Assembly: GCA_025531455.1 (NCBI GenBank)
Contig: JAMYHL010000061.1
Span: 62,001 to 126,000, forward strand
Direction of reading: 5' to 3'
Length of the DNA stretch: 64,000 bases
Source: Apiotrichum sp. Y4204
Lineage: Eukaryota > Basidiomycota > Tremellomycetes > Trichosporonales > Trichosporonaceae
The position numbers and the translations under genes are program-made. Each line of letters begins with the position of its first letter. Position 1 is the stretch's first letter. The notes below the pieces were generated by a model. The model had not been told where the DNA came from, searched no databases, and was given only the letters and a program-made list of their open reading frames with translations. This document shows positions 33,994 through 45,495 of this stretch, in pieces.

Positions 33994-34581
33994 CTAAGCC
34001 TCCTTTTTCCTCTGCTTGGGCATCTTAGGTATACGCCACTGCTCCTTACCCTTCAGCCGAGGATGGGTGGTGTGGGCGTCGTCTACGCCGTCCTCGCCGA
34101 CCTCGCCCTCCTCGATGGGAACGAGCGCCGCAATCACCGCCATGACGGTCCTTTGGTTCGTCCTCGTAAGGCCTTTGCGGCGCAGCAGGATCTCAATCGC
34201 CTTGTTGATGTTGGCGATGGGAAGGTGTTCGATCACGTCGAGCTGTTTATTCCCGTGTCTGATGGGAGGACGCTTGCTGACGATTATGGGCCGCCCCTTG
34301 CGGAACTTGGGGATTGACCCGAGCTTTGGGGATAACTTTGTCCGCGGCTTGTCCGCTCCCGTCGCGGTAGGCTGACCTGGGGTCAAGCTAACAGTCGTGG
34401 TGGCATTGTCCTTCTCGGAGGAAACCGTGTCGCCTCGGCCCGCAGTCAGCGTCGCGGTGGGCTTTGCAGAGTCGGATTCGCCGGCCGACCCCAGCGACGT
34501 TGAAGCTTTCGTCGCCCCGTCTGGGACCGCGGCTGCGGCCCCGAGGAATGCGAGGAGAAGGTATGCGATTGGAAAGCGCAT
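33994..34581 (-). CDS. Small secreted protein of unknown function (shares a C-terminal motif with the ORF at 54945)
   Basis: Single exon, 195 aa. Start chosen at the ATG opening a clear signal peptide, MRFPIAYLLLAFLGAAAAVP; an in-frame ATG further upstream would bury it. Then a Thr/Ser/Ala-rich spacer (residues ~20-80) and a basic domain (KFRKGRPIIVSKRPPIRHG). A predicted helical motif follows, NINKAIEILLRRKGLTR with TNQRTVMAVIAALVP, and a charged tail. The motif reappears in the small ORF at 54945-55274. A TATA-like TATATATA lies ~132 bp upstream. The stop (TAG, 33994-33996) is followed in frame by 20 codons resembling the C-terminus of the other protein. No known family is recognised. Confidence 0.65.
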   Translation of the reverse strand: MRFPIAYLLLAFLGAAAAVPDGATKASTSLGSAGESDSAKPTATLTAGRGDTVSSEKDNATTTVSLTPGQPTATGADKPRTKLSPKLGSIPKFRKGRPIIVSKRPPIRHGNKQLDVIEHLPIANINKAIEILLRRKGLTRTNQRTVMAVIAALVPIEEGEVGEDGVDDAHTTHPRLKGKEQWRIPKMPKQRKKEA

Positions 34582-35531
34582 TGCGGTAAGAGTAGAGTCG
34601 GTTTGGAGGTCGGGTTGAATCCTCGGAAGGCTTCGCAATGTTACAGTGTTGTTGGAGACTGATGCTACTGTTGAGTCGTTGTTGACGATGGGAGGTGATA
34701 GCCAGACATTGTCTATATATACTCTTTCTCAGGCGCTGCAGCATTAGTGAGGGCTTGAGGCCAAGTAGTGGTGAGCTGGTAAAGTCAATAGTCAGCGGTC
34801 AGTGGTTAGTGGTCAGTGGTACGGTCAGTGGTACGTGTAGGATGTGAACAAACGAAACGCACTCGACGGACGCAGGACTAGAGGCGGTGAGAAGGACGTG
34901 AAGTGTGACCCCGGGCAGCGCACAATATCGCCGGAGTGGAGTGGTGGGCTGAAAGGTTCTAAACTGATTGTACTATGGTACTGTGGATGAGCTGATACGT
35001 CGGAGACAAGGGTGAAGGTTGCACAAATAGCAGCATCTTCGGACACAAGTTGGCTAAGAGACCGGAATTTAAGTGTCCTTGAGTGGAATGTTCGTTGCTT
35101 TGATTCTTTGGAACATGCATGCTGCAAGGGGCAACACTGGTGTGCATCAGTGAAGTTGCCGAGCGCCGAGCTGGAGGTGGGGACACGCGACGGCCATGTC
35201 AGGGGACGAGGGGTCGCGAGTCCAGACAGTGGAAACTGCAACTGCACCGCCTTATATAAAAAGAAATGTCAAAACTGCCCGAGTTGCAAGCAAAACTCGG
35301 CACATACAGTAGTACTTACTTGCATCGGTAGAAAGCTCGGTCTGCGAGGGGTTTCCAGCTGTGCGGTACTGGCGACCACGTCGGAACCCGGAACTCAAGG
35401 AGCTCTAACGGCATTGTCCCCTCACACAGCACGTCCACCGCAATATGATGAGTTTGTTGTCAGTACTCCACACATGACCCGACTGAGAGGGACGAGGCAC
35501 AAGCTCAAACACGCATCAAGCGATGCATCCC
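34582..35531. other. Intergenic region, about 950 bp
   Basis: Holds the promoter of the small secreted protein (TATATATA at 34713-34720) and, on the far side, the 3' flank of the lipase gene. A plus-strand TATATAAA (35253-35260) has no convincing gene after it: the next ATG opens only a ~20-codon frame. A 214-codon plus-strand frame (35012-35656) has no supporting features. Confidence 0.45.
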
Positions 35532-37317
35532 CTATGGCTCGGCGCGCTCACTGGCAGCAATACTGGCAGCAACGACCCGCCCTGCCCAGTGGCGCACGAC
35601 CTGCCGCCCAGCATCCTGCCACGCCCATTTCGGATTGCGCGCGTTTCGCGCAATAATCACCGCGTGCGAGTTGAACGCAGAGGGGAACCACGCGACGACG
35701 CGCTGCAGCGGCAGCGCGGAGAGGTGCGCCGCCATCGAGTGCTGCAGCGGCGTGAGGACCGGCTGCGAGGCTGCTGCTGGGGGCGCCAGCTGCGGCGTGC
35801 TTGCCCCGGTGTGCGTGCCGTCCTCATCTACCGAGCCGTAGCCTACCACTTCGCCCTCCTCCACCTCGAGAAGCAGGCGCCGGTCGCCCGTCTGGTACAC
35901 CCTTAGGCGCTGCGATGACTGGAAGGAGTGGTACGCAAAAGTAATTGCCCTAGGGTCAGCCATGAAGGTCATCTCGACTTACACAAAGCTGAAGAAGATG
36001 GGGAGGAGAAGAGGAACGAGCGGGAAAAGCGCCTGCTGTCAGCTTCAATCTCGCGGCGGCTCACATAGCGGAATATCCCGGGATATTTGAGGTAAAGCAC
36101 GGGCGGGAACCACGGTCTCTGCGCATGCAGGCCCGTCGTATTCGGCAGCGACGCCTGTCGTTCTGCCGAGCCGTTCGTGGAGGGCGGCATCGCGCGGGCG
36201 GAAGCCATCTCCGGCTCTCGCTCCTCGCTCGGGGTCATATCCGGGCTCGGGTCGAGGGTGCACAGGTCTTCGACCGCCTCGGCGTCCGGATCCGCATTCG
36301 CCCAGCTGCACACCAGGTGTCCGTCCACCTCGACATGCACGTGCGGCCGGCCGTCGACGACCACCTCGTGGTCCACAAATGGATCGTGCGTGCAGATCGC
36401 TGCAGTGCAGTATGGCACCGTGAGGTCGTTGACGCCGTTTGCGAAGATTGTGATGTTGCGGAATAGGGACAACGCGCGCACGTAGATGCGGTCTGAGTAA
36501 GCACCACGTCATACTACAAGTCTCACCAGGATGCGCCATGATGGCGAGCAGCGGGCTCCCCCGGTCCGTATCAATACAGTACAGTTGCTGTCCGGTACGC
36601 GAGAAGAGACGGCGCCCAAGGGCGTGCAGCCACTGGCTGCGCCACGACCCGTAGCGAAGTACGCCGAGGTGCGGTGTCGCGATGGTCGCAAAGGCTGCGG
36701 GGGCGTGTTTGCTAAAGAACGAGGGTGTTCGCGCGTGTAGCTGGCCGACGAGGGCGCGTGCGATGAGGCCCCCGAGAGAGTATCCCGTCTGGCGGTTAGT
36801 CGTGCCATGCAAGTCCGACTCACGATGCTGATAGCCGCGACGCGGCGATTCTCGCCCTCGATGCGTGCGACTTCGGCGTCGAGCTGCTGTCAGAACAGCC
36901 TGAAGGGGATCAGGGGATACCCACCTCCTCGGCCACGCGCTGGGCGTTGACATCGATCCCGTCCCACGTCCGCGCGGCGACATAGCTTTTTGCGTTCAGC
37001 ACGACAAGGGCAAGGTCGGGCCGCGCCGCTGCCGCCTCCGCTTCTGCCGCTGCAGACTGTACTCTCTCCTCGTCCCCATCTCCGCTCGCCCCGCCTGCCT
37101 CGCTCGCATCTCCGTTGTGCACCGCCGCGAGCTCTTCTTCCAGACACCACAGGTTCGCGGGCGATCCGTACAGCCCGTGCAGGAGGAGCACGAGGTGCAC
37201 GTCGCGCGTGTCGGGTTCCTCATCGCTTGCCACGCTGGCCTCTGGCCGTGGCCCCTCGACCGCAACGCTTATCGGACCGTCGTCGCCCAGCAGCGCTGCT
37301 TCTTCGGTATCCGACAT
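35532..37317 (-). CDS. DUF676-family lipase/serine esterase
   Basis: Six exons: 37317-36925, 36883-36824, 36788-36527, 36492-36065, 36032-35983, 35949-35532 (536 aa). The alpha/beta-hydrolase start HLVLLLHGLYGSPANLW fits the oxyanion region, and the nucleophile motif GYSLGG places the catalytic Ser at residue 155. YCTAAICTHDPFVDHEV follows, and a hydrophobic segment FPLVPLLLPIFFSFVAITFAYHSF near the C-terminus suggests membrane association. The order matches fungal DUF676 putative lipases (yeast Rog1/YDL109C group), thought to act on acylglycerols. The N-terminal ~60 residues are acidic and variable. A start 31 codons upstream (37410) is possible in the same frame. The intron after exon 3 is 34 nt. 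Confidence 0.83.
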
Positions 37318-38175
37318 GATGAGTGGCAAGTTGCAACAGCGCGACTGATCAGACTTTTGCGTATCCACTGCGTGCACGTACTCCACCGCGTCGACATCGC
37401 CGTCGGACATTGTCGGTGACGTCGTGGCAACAACGTCGGCCGTCAGGCCGTGACAACCACGCGGATGTCTCGAGAGGAGCTCGTGAGAGCAGAACCCCCC
37501 ACCCCTAGTGTTCCTTGACGATCATGTCCAAAGATCACTGAGTTGACGCTCGTCCACTTCCATTGTCTCTCAAACATCCATGATAGCACAGGGAAACTAT
37601 CTACAAACACTGCTGGAGGTTAAATAAAGTGTCCATCTTGAACTGTTGACACGAAGCTCGTGGACTGAGCCGGGAGTCTCGCCAGTCGACCGTTGTCAGA
37701 GCCCAGGTCGCTGTTCCGTACGACATCGACACTAACTCACTCCCGTCCGCACTTCAGTGACGGTCGTGACCCGATTCAGAACTCCAAGCACAAACACATT
37801 GTTCTCGAACTCACTCCTCTCCGGCTGATTAACTTTAGAACCGGAAGCTAGCTTCTCTCAGCTCCCGTCGATATGACATCTCATGTCAGGTCGCGTAAGT
37901 GCCTCGTTTCCAATGTTAAATCCTCGGTCTCTGTTCCCGATAAAAGACCTGTTCATTGGAATCACGGGCCATCTGTAGCTGGGATATATGTCTCTTCGAT
38001 ACGGAGGTACGTAACATCTATAGACCGGTGTGTGTCTGACTTGGTCGATGGGAACTGCTGTGTGGCACCGAGTGACGCTGCACGACGACGAGAGAAGGAG
38101 ACCTGGGGTGAGGCGTTCTCTTCCCGACCCCGCAAGTATCCTTCCGTATGCCGCACGAGAGAAGCGATGGAATGA
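37318..38175. promoter_or_regulatory. Divergent promoter region, lipase / MATE-like
   Basis: Part of the ~900-bp interval separating two divergent start codons. The MATE-like gene has a TATA box at its right end; no other element is recognised. Confidence 0.45.
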
Positions 38176-38182
38176 TATAAAT
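38176..38182 (+). promoter_or_regulatory. TATA box of the MATE-like gene
   Basis: TATAAAT, 38 bp upstream of the start codon at 38220. The spacing implies a very short 5' leader. Confidence 0.55.
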
Positions 38183-38219
38183 CTCAGTGCAACACGCGCC
38201 CGCCGCCTCACCATCCAAC

Positions 38220-39782
38220 ATGGGCACCAAGACCACCTCCAAAGACGGCACACCGGATGTCCCGGTGCTAGAGTCTGATCAGCTCTCCCAAACCGAACCA
38301 GGCATGGGCAGACGGTGGTCTCGCGATCAGTGATTCCTCTTGTGGGTCTCATTCTAACACCAGATACCCCGGCGCGCTGTGTTTCAACCTCCTCGCCTTT
38401 GTCCTGCCGGCAGTGTATGCGACGCTCTCAAAGCTGTGGGTCGCGAACATCGACCCGAGCATGATCGCCACCGCCGAAACGTACACCTACATCACGACGG
38501 CAGGGGAGGTGATCAACGAGGGCCTCCCACGCGCGGCGTACAAGGTTATCGGGGACAAGACACGGCGGAAACGGACAGAAAGGGTAGGCATCGCGCTAGC
38601 CATGATCGCCTTCCAGGCTGCACTCGGTCTTTTCCTCTCCACAATCATCTGCGGCGCCGCCGAGCGTTTCGCGGACGGCTACGTTCCCGTCGAGGTCCGC
38701 GCGCGAAGCGTGACGTATGTCCGCATCGCAGCGTTCTCGACGTTCTTCTCCGCAATCGACGTAGCGGTATCCACTTCGACGCGCGCACTGGATCGCCCGG
38801 ATGTCCCGCTTCTCATCTCGAGCGTAAAGACAGCACTGAACATTGTCCTTGACCTCCTCTTCCTCAGTACCGTGCGAATCACGCGCAACGCGGACGTCAA
38901 CACCCAGGTGATCATCCGCCTCGCATGTGATGCCGCAGGCGCGATTGCCGGTCTGGCGTATTTCCTCATCCTCGTACGGCGCAAGCGGGACCGAGCTCCA
39001 TGGCACGCAGCGGCATACCTCCGTGGTCTGTTCGCGATCGCAAAGCCAGGCGCATACACATTCGCCGAGTCGGCCGTCCGTAACGGGTTCTACCTCTGGC
39101 TCGTGAGCGGCATCGTGTCCCTTGGCAGCGACTACGGCACGGTAAGTGGCGTGATGGTCGGAACTTACCACAGGCATGGGCGATATTCAACACGATTCGG
39201 TGGGGCCTCGTCATGGTGCCAGTGTACGCGCTGGAAGCGACGAGCTCGACATTTGTCGGGCACGCGTGGGGCGCCTTCCGGGCGAGATTCGCGGGCACAC
39301 AGCCAGGCTGGGCGGATATCCGCCGCCTCGCGCGTCCGGCCGTAATCTCCGTCGGCATTGCGCTCCTCGTCGAGGTCCCACTTTGCTTGTTCATGTCTTT
39401 CGCGGCGTGCTACCCTTTTGCGCTGTATCTCTCCCGCACGCCCGCCGTGGCGGACATCACCGCACACATGTGGCGCTCCATCGACTGGTGCTACATCTGC
39501 TATGCGGTGACCACCCAGCTCGCGACGCTCCTCCTCGCAACTCGCCCACAGTGGTATTTCGCCCAGAGTCTGGCAGTGAACCTCCTTTGGGTCATGCCGT
39601 GGGCCATTGTTGTCCAGGTCCACGGTCTGCGCAGCGGAAACCCCTGGTTCTGGCACGCGATGGTGTTCGGCGGGAGCATGGTGGTCAACTTTATGGTCAT
39701 CCTGTTTGTCGTTGCGCTATGGGCGAACCGCCTCCGTCGGCCGCGGCATCAGCGTACGCCGGTCAGTCCACCAGCTCGATGA
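38220..39782 (+). CDS. MATE-like multidrug/solute transporter
   Basis: Three exons: 38220-38314, 38364-39141, 39174-39782 (493 aa). After a soluble ~33-residue N-terminus there are about 12 hydrophobic spans in two halves, the arrangement of the MATE/MOP flippase superfamily, e.g. LCFNLLAFVLPAVYATL, GIALAMIAFQAALGLFLSTIICG, IAAFSTFFSAIDVAVST, GAIAGLAYFLILV, then VISVGIALLVEVPLCLFMSF and MVVNFMVILFVVALW. The NEGLPRAAYKVIGD and STSTRALDRPDVP segments sit where MATE helices carry conserved polar residues. Such proteins export organic compounds by H+ or Na+ antiport; the substrate here is unknown. The fold assignment rests on topology and partial motifs. A polyadenylation-like AATAAA follows at about 39844. 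Confidence 0.65.
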
Positions 39783-40120
39783 ATTATTTGCACCTCCGCT
39801 CTTGTGCTACTGTGTAGTCCAAGCCGTTCAGTATATGTAGAATGAATAAAAGTGCGCGCAAGCTTCAACATCACACTCGCGATGCACTCGAGATGTCGCA
39901 GTCCCGCGAGGCTGGATTGTGCCGGCTTGGGGTTACACAGCAGAGGGCTCGGAAGTGCCAAGAAGCCCAGACCTTACCCACATTCGCGCACATTGGAAGG
40001 GGTGTGTCATGGGACCCAGACCTGATTCAGTTGTGATCCAGGCATAGACCAAATCAGTCATGACCTTGGCTTTGTATCAGTGTCAGTAGGATTTACTACT
40101 AAGATGCTGCATGTTCTCCA
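39783..40120. other. Convergent 3' interval, MATE-like / TTI1
   Basis: Only 3' flanks and an AATAAA-type signal are seen. No gene is supported. Confidence 0.5.
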
Positions 40121-43100
40121 CTACACCAGCACACGCCGCGCGTTCGCCCCGATATCCAGCCCCGGGTCGCGGAGGTACGCCCACAGGCCGCCAACAGAAC
40201 CAGTAGTCGCGCCAAGCGCGACATACAACGCATCCTCGTCGCGTCGCGCAAGTGCGGCGTACAGCTCGCGCGCTTGTGCCTGCAGATCGGCATGTGCGCG
40301 CGCGTCGAGGAGAGGACGGAACGCGAGCATCATGTCCCATAGCAAACCGTCCTTGACGGGAACTTCGGCGGCGATGAACCTCGCTGTACGAAGGAGTGCG
40401 ATGTGTAGTCTGTGCGAGATACTGTGCTCGGTGATCGTTCCGACGGCGCCGCGGCGCGCGAGCGCCGAGCGTTTATCAGCCTCAGATTGGGCATTGAGCA
40501 GCCGGAGGAGGCGGGGCCACGCATCGTCCGCCACGCGGCGCGAGACGTAATCGCCCACATGCTCAGCGAGGGACGCGACGACCTCGGCAGCCTCGGTCGC
40601 GACATATGCGTGCGAGTCGTCGAGGCGTGCAAGGATGGAGCCCCACGCGCGATCGATGAGCGGCAGTAGGTCGCCTTCCCGTCCGCCATTTGCGAGAACG
40701 GGGATCGCCCGCTCGATCAGGCCGAGCACGCGGGCGCGGAGGAAAGGAGACGCGTGAGAGAGGTAGAACGTCGCCTTTTCGAGAATCTGAGTACACACCT
40801 GCTGTGTGCGTGTCGGCGGCGTTTCCTCCGGCTCTGGGGGCGGCGCTTCTTCCTTCTTCTCCTCGTCCTCCCCCCATGGCTGCTGCGGGGCACGCTCCAA
40901 GATCTCGGACACCTCTGCCTGTGCTCGCGTCCCCCGCTCCGCATACCACTTCGCAAAGTTTGCAAAGTCTTTTGCGGGATCCGGCGGAGTAAGGAAGCGG
41001 CGCGCGTCCGCACGCGTAGCCTCACGCTCGGCGGTCGGGACGGCCGCATCGGGATCGTCGGCCATGGCGTCAATGAGCGTGGTGAGGACTGCGAGCAGCG
41101 CACTCGCGAGCGCCGTGTACCCGTGAAAGTCGTCGAGAGCGTCGAAAATCTCATCCACGACGTCATGAACCAATGGAACAATTGGCGCGCCCACCAGCCG
41201 GATCATGGCGATGAGCACCAGTGGCGCATGCGGGCTCAGCCGGTGGTATGTTAGGCGCTGGGATACGACGTTGACAACGTAGTCTACGTTGTCGAGCACG
41301 AGGTTCTGCGCCGATGCGTACCCGGTGTCGAATGCGATGCGGATCAGAGCCGTTTCCGCGAACTGACGCACAAGCTCGTGGGGAGACGACAGCTGCGCAA
41401 GGACGAGATACAGCGCGTGCAAGAGAAGGGGACGGAACGCCGTGCCGAGGATGTGTGCGCAGGAAGTGAGCGCCTCGAGGGAAACAGCGCTGAGGAGCAC
41501 GCGCTGCGCGCGGACATGCAGCTTCTGCGTTTCGTGCGCTGCGGAAGAGTTGGGCGCAGGCGTGCGGTCAAGCAGCGTTGTGATCTGGTCCACGCCCTTT
41601 GTCCGTTCTACAAGCGCATCTGATGCCTCGGCTTCCGGCTCCGGCTCCTCCCATTCGACATCCTCGTCCTCCTCCTCGTCCATCGCGACAAGCACGCGCG
41701 ATATCTCTCGCGCCATCTTTCGGATCGCTTTTGGTGGCCGCTTCTCGTCGTGCGATTGTGCGATGCCGCGCAGGAGCGCCTCCGCCACCCAGACAGCTGA
41801 TACCGCCTTCGCAACGTCCCGTGTCCGGTGAGCTTTGGCAAAGCGGATAAAGTAGTCGACGGAATGCAATGCCGGTTCGCCGCCTGCCCCGCCGAGGGCG
41901 TACAACATCTGCGTCAGGTGGCGCACAGTGCTCTCTGCCTCGACGTATCGCAGGGAGAGATTAGGAAACGTCGGTGCTGACGGCGGGGCCTCAGTCTCCG
42001 ACCCAATGAGGAGAGGGAGCGCGGATGTGATGAGACCCCTATTCCACCCCAGTTCCGCGGTTCGCGCGGCAGTGTTGGCGGTGGAGCTCCAGCCGCGCGG
42101 GCGGCCAAACTCGAGGCAGTCGAGGAGTGCCCACGCCCAGCGCTCGACAACGCCTGTCGGGCCGAGGAACGCGGCGATGGCGTTGGGCCGTATTCCAGAT
42201 CCAGATCCGTGGGCCGTAGATTTTGCAATGGCAGTCACGATGCGAGCGGCCTCGTCAATCCGCGCGTCCTGCTGTGAGCGGATAAGACGCGGGAGCGAGT
42301 TGATAGCCCCGCTGAGGAGATCGACAAGCGTGTTGTCAAAGCTGGGGATGTCGGCTGCAAGGAGGGTTTGAAGCTTTTTGCTCGCATCCTCGGATACGGG
42401 CTCAAAGTCGTCAACTGATAGGAGGAGGAGAGTGGAGAGTGCGGCTGGACAGAGTCGGGGTAGCGCCGCGCGGCAGTGCATGAGCAGCTGAACGGCCATC
42501 TCCCCAGCGGCTGTGCGCGCAAGATGGGAGGTATGCGCCGCTAGTGCAGACAGAACAGGAGGGACGGTGGTCTGGAGCTGCTGCGCCGTGAACGAGAGAT
42601 ACTTCTTTGTGAGTGGCGGAAAGGGGTCTTTAGGAGCTGCGCCTGCCTTTTCCTCGTCCTCGACGTCTCCGAACTGCCCCGCCCGCCCGCCCCAGTCATC
42701 AGCCAGGTCTGCGATGTTGGTGTACTCCGGGTCGAGGACGCCAAGGCGGCGCAGCGCATCGTCGTCAAGCGTCTCGAGCACGACATCGCCCATCGCGCCG
42801 CCCATGCCCGCCGCAATGTCGCCCTTGAGATTCTTCCCCTCGCGCGTGATTGCGCCGGCCATGGCGCTGACGATCCCCGGGAGGACAGAGGCAAGCAGAC
42901 TCGACTGTCCCGCAAGGTTGCCGATCAGGATGCGCAAGAGTTTGAGCGCCGCGCGCTGCAGCGTCGTGTGCGGGAGCAGCGGGGTGGCCGCGTCGACGGC
43001 GAGCGAGATGCTCTGGAAGAGGGTGGGGACGAGCGGCGCTTTCGGTCCCGAGACGGCCCGGCGCATCGCGGGTGTAACTCCAAGTGCCGGGTCGAGAAGG

Positions 43101-43637
43101 ACGGCAATGAACCGCACGGCCTCGAGCCGCGCCTCCTCGCCGACGGCACGGCCCTTGCCCTTGTCGCCCTTCTCCCCGATGCTGACAGCCGCGACGGCGA
43201 AGCGCCACAGCTGCTCCCATGCGGCGTGATCCATCCCATTGGGCGCTCGTCGCCAGTGCGTGCATATGAGAGAAAGTAGGCGGAACGCAGCTTCGAGGAA
43301 TGCGTCGGGGAGCGCGGCGGGGTTGGGACACTGGCGCAGCGTGGCCGTGAGGGGGAGGAGGATGTAGTTGATGAGGTTTGGGGAGAAGACCGCGTCGGGG
43401 AGGGTCGCCGCCTCCGCGCGAACGGCGTCCAGCGCCCCGGCGTGTCCCGAGTTCTGGGTCGGCGGTGAACTCGCCAGCCCCATGAGACGCACGCATAACG
43501 GCTTGAGCTGCGGTCAGCGGGAGTGCAGCACAAAAACCTACCCTGCGAAACGCCTCGCGCTTCAAGTCCTCGTTCGGGTCCAGCGGCGGTGCAGCGCCGG
43601 TTGGCAGCGGGCGGCCAAAGAGATCGCGCCCGGACAT
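40121..43637 (-). CDS. TTI1: Tel2-interacting protein Tti1 (TTT complex)
   Basis: Two exons: 43637-43542 and 43507-40121 (1160 aa); the intron is 34 nt. The protein is almost wholly alpha-helical HEAT-type solenoid. Diagnostic regions include the N-terminal AFRRLKPLCVRLMGL, the conserved LPLTATLRQC and FRLLSLICTHWR, a central QLLMHCRAALPRLCPAALSTLLLLSVDDF, and the C-terminal block LPLIDRAWGSILARLDDSHAYVATEAAEVVASLAEHVGDYVSRRV, which is the typical Tti1 terminus. Tti1 with Tel2 and Tti2 forms the TTT co-chaperone that matures PIKK kinases (TOR, ATM, ATR, DNA-PK-like). A highly acidic linker (DEEEDEDVEWEEPEPE) lies near the middle. Start codons of TTI1 and the next gene are only 291 bp apart. 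Confidence 0.9.
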
Positions 43638-43928
43638 TCTGCGGCTCCTGATGCTTGGTTCCCTGCTGTGTGGTGATGAGAAGGGAGATGGGTGGTGTTG
43701 TGGTGTCGACAGTGACGAGAGCGACTCGGGGCGTTGGGTATGACGACGACGACAACAAAGTTGGCTGGCCGAAAAAGTGGAGGTCGTCCACCCCCCCAGG
43801 TCCATAAAAGTCGCACAGTTCGACTCCATTCTTCAACATCATCCATTCCTTCATCGACATCAAGATCCGCGTCAACATCAACTGCGTACCGAGCTCAAAC
43901 TTCCCGCACCTCTCGCAAGCCTTGCGTC
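43638..43928. promoter_or_regulatory. Bidirectional promoter, TTI1 / F-box-like gene
   Basis: A 291-bp interval between head-to-head start codons. It contains GAC/GTT-type triplet runs but no TATA box. Confidence 0.55.
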
Positions 43929-45092
43929 ATGGCGGCTGTAGAGAAGCCCGCGTCGGGCGTGACGCTCGACATGCTCATGTTCCCGCATCTGTTCGACCTC
44001 ATTCTCGCCAACGCACCCCACGCGTCGTTGCTGGCGCTGCGCACGGCATCCCGCTCAACGCGCGAAAAGGCGGATGGCGTACTTGCGAGACACATCACCA
44101 TAGAGATCACCGACCCCCGCTTCTACGACGAGTGCGAGTACCTTGCTCCCGTGCACGTCGGCTCGCCACTCGGCCGCGTCCCGCTCTTCATGGGATGGAC
44201 CACGGAAGAGCCATCAGAGCCCGGGGATGCCGCGCGTCGCCGTGCCGCACTGGAGTCGGTAGCAAAGCATACCCGTGTGATTGACGCGCTTGGGCCTGTT
44301 GGCGATATACAGGCCGAGCCGCTTTTCACGGCGATCGCAGACGGCTTGGAGCGCCGGCGGAAGGATGATCGGTCTTGGACATACCGGGATCGAGGCAAGG
44401 ATGGCTGGTCCCGAGATCCAGACTCCGACTATATCGACTTTCCGTTTCTTGAAGTTGCCAACCATCCGCACAGTCGCTTGTTGCTGGGCAACCTCATCGG
44501 CGTGTTTACGACACAACCTCAGGTTCCGAGTCCACTCAGTCGGCCTTTCCCCGGCCACTCCCAGGACTTTGAAATGCAGTGCGCCGTTCAGCACCTTGCT
44601 CTTACCGACCACCTGTATGACGAAGGGGCACGAGCCAAGCTTTTCTACACGCTCTTTCAGATGCGCCAAAGATTCCAACCACCAGTCATTACCTGCTTTC
44701 CACACAAACTCGTGCTGATCGTCACCCTTTCCACCTCGCTGAGTTATTCTCTCCTTCTGCACGAGTTTGGCTTGTGCATCTTGATTGAGGCTATCTTTCG
44801 AGGCCACATGTCGCGTCTTGAGGCAAAGACTACGATCGTCAACTTGGTCGCGGAGCAAGGGGATATAGAGAAGCTGCGCAAGACGATGCGGGACGAGCTC
44901 GATCGGACCTATCGACCCGAGGGGGATCCAGTCTTCTTGGACAGGGTGCAACGCTATCTAGATGAGAACGTGACATTCATATCGCTCGACGAGTTTAGGG
45001 CCACGACATCGCCTGAAGCTTTTGCCCTCTTCACAGAGGACATGGGCAGTAGCAATCCGCCAATGCCTGCCCTCCAACCACTTCCGAATTGA
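43929..45092 (+). CDS. F-box-like protein of unknown function
   Basis: Single exon, 387 aa. The N-terminal segment reads TLDMLMFPHLFDLILANAPHASLLALRTASRSTREKADGVL. It has the spacing of an F-box: a hydrophobic FPHLFDLIL helix replacing LPxEIL, then a LLALRTxSRSxR helix. The remainder lacks obvious repeats, though several Leu-rich helices (LSYSLLLHEFGLCILIEAIF) are present. Proteins of this general type are often expanded and lineage-specific in basidiomycetous yeasts; F-box proteins recruit substrates to SCF ubiquitin ligases. An upstream in-frame extension exists, but the first ATG in context is at 43929. Assignment is tentative. Confidence 0.65.
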   Translation: MAAVEKPASGVTLDMLMFPHLFDLILANAPHASLLALRTASRSTREKADGVLARHITIEITDPRFYDECEYLAPVHVGSPLGRVPLFMGWTTEEPSEPGDAARRRAALESVAKHTRVIDALGPVGDIQAEPLFTAIADGLERRRKDDRSWTYRDRGKDGWSRDPDSDYIDFPFLEVANHPHSRLLLGNLIGVFTTQPQVPSPLSRPFPGHSQDFEMQCAVQHLALTDHLYDEGARAKLFYTLFQMRQRFQPPVITCFPHKLVLIVTLSTSLSYSLLLHEFGLCILIEAIFRGHMSRLEAKTTIVNLVAEQGDIEKLRKTMRDELDRTYRPEGDPVFLDRVQRYLDENVTFISLDEFRATTSPEAFALFTEDMGSSNPPMPALQPLPN

Positions 45093-45495
45093 TCTTGGTT
45101 CACTAGGCACTAAGGTGGCATGGGTGCATTCCTTGGAGCGCAGACCATCGTCCGGTGAGTTGCTCAAGGTGGGGTATCCCAAAGAGTTGCCAGTTTCGTT
45201 ATTGACAGGACAGACAGCAGCAGCAACTCTCCCGAGAACCCACCCCGAGATACCCCACATTACGAATGAGTTTTGCTCAATCACAATTACACTGGCATTG
45301 TTCCGTATCCCTCCTCTCTGTGTATCTATACCACTCGTGACATCCTCCCAACCCACTCCCAGTCGGTAGACAATGTACATATCCACAAACACAGCACATG
45401 TTGAAGCCTGTCCCTCCAGTTCATCCGCAGCCAGGCAATGCAATGCATGTGAGGGGTGCTCTCTTCTCTCCTCTCTCTCCTCTCTCCTGATGACT
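45093..45495. other. Convergent 3' interval
   Basis: About 400 bp between the F-box-like gene and the TMEM223-like gene. It includes a CTCT-rich run (45460-45488). No gene is supported. Confidence 0.45.

Noticed and set aside
35012..35656. 214-codon plus-strand frame after a TATA-like box
   Set aside because: The frame overlaps the antisense of the lipase's last exon, lacks motifs, and starts before the TATA-like element.
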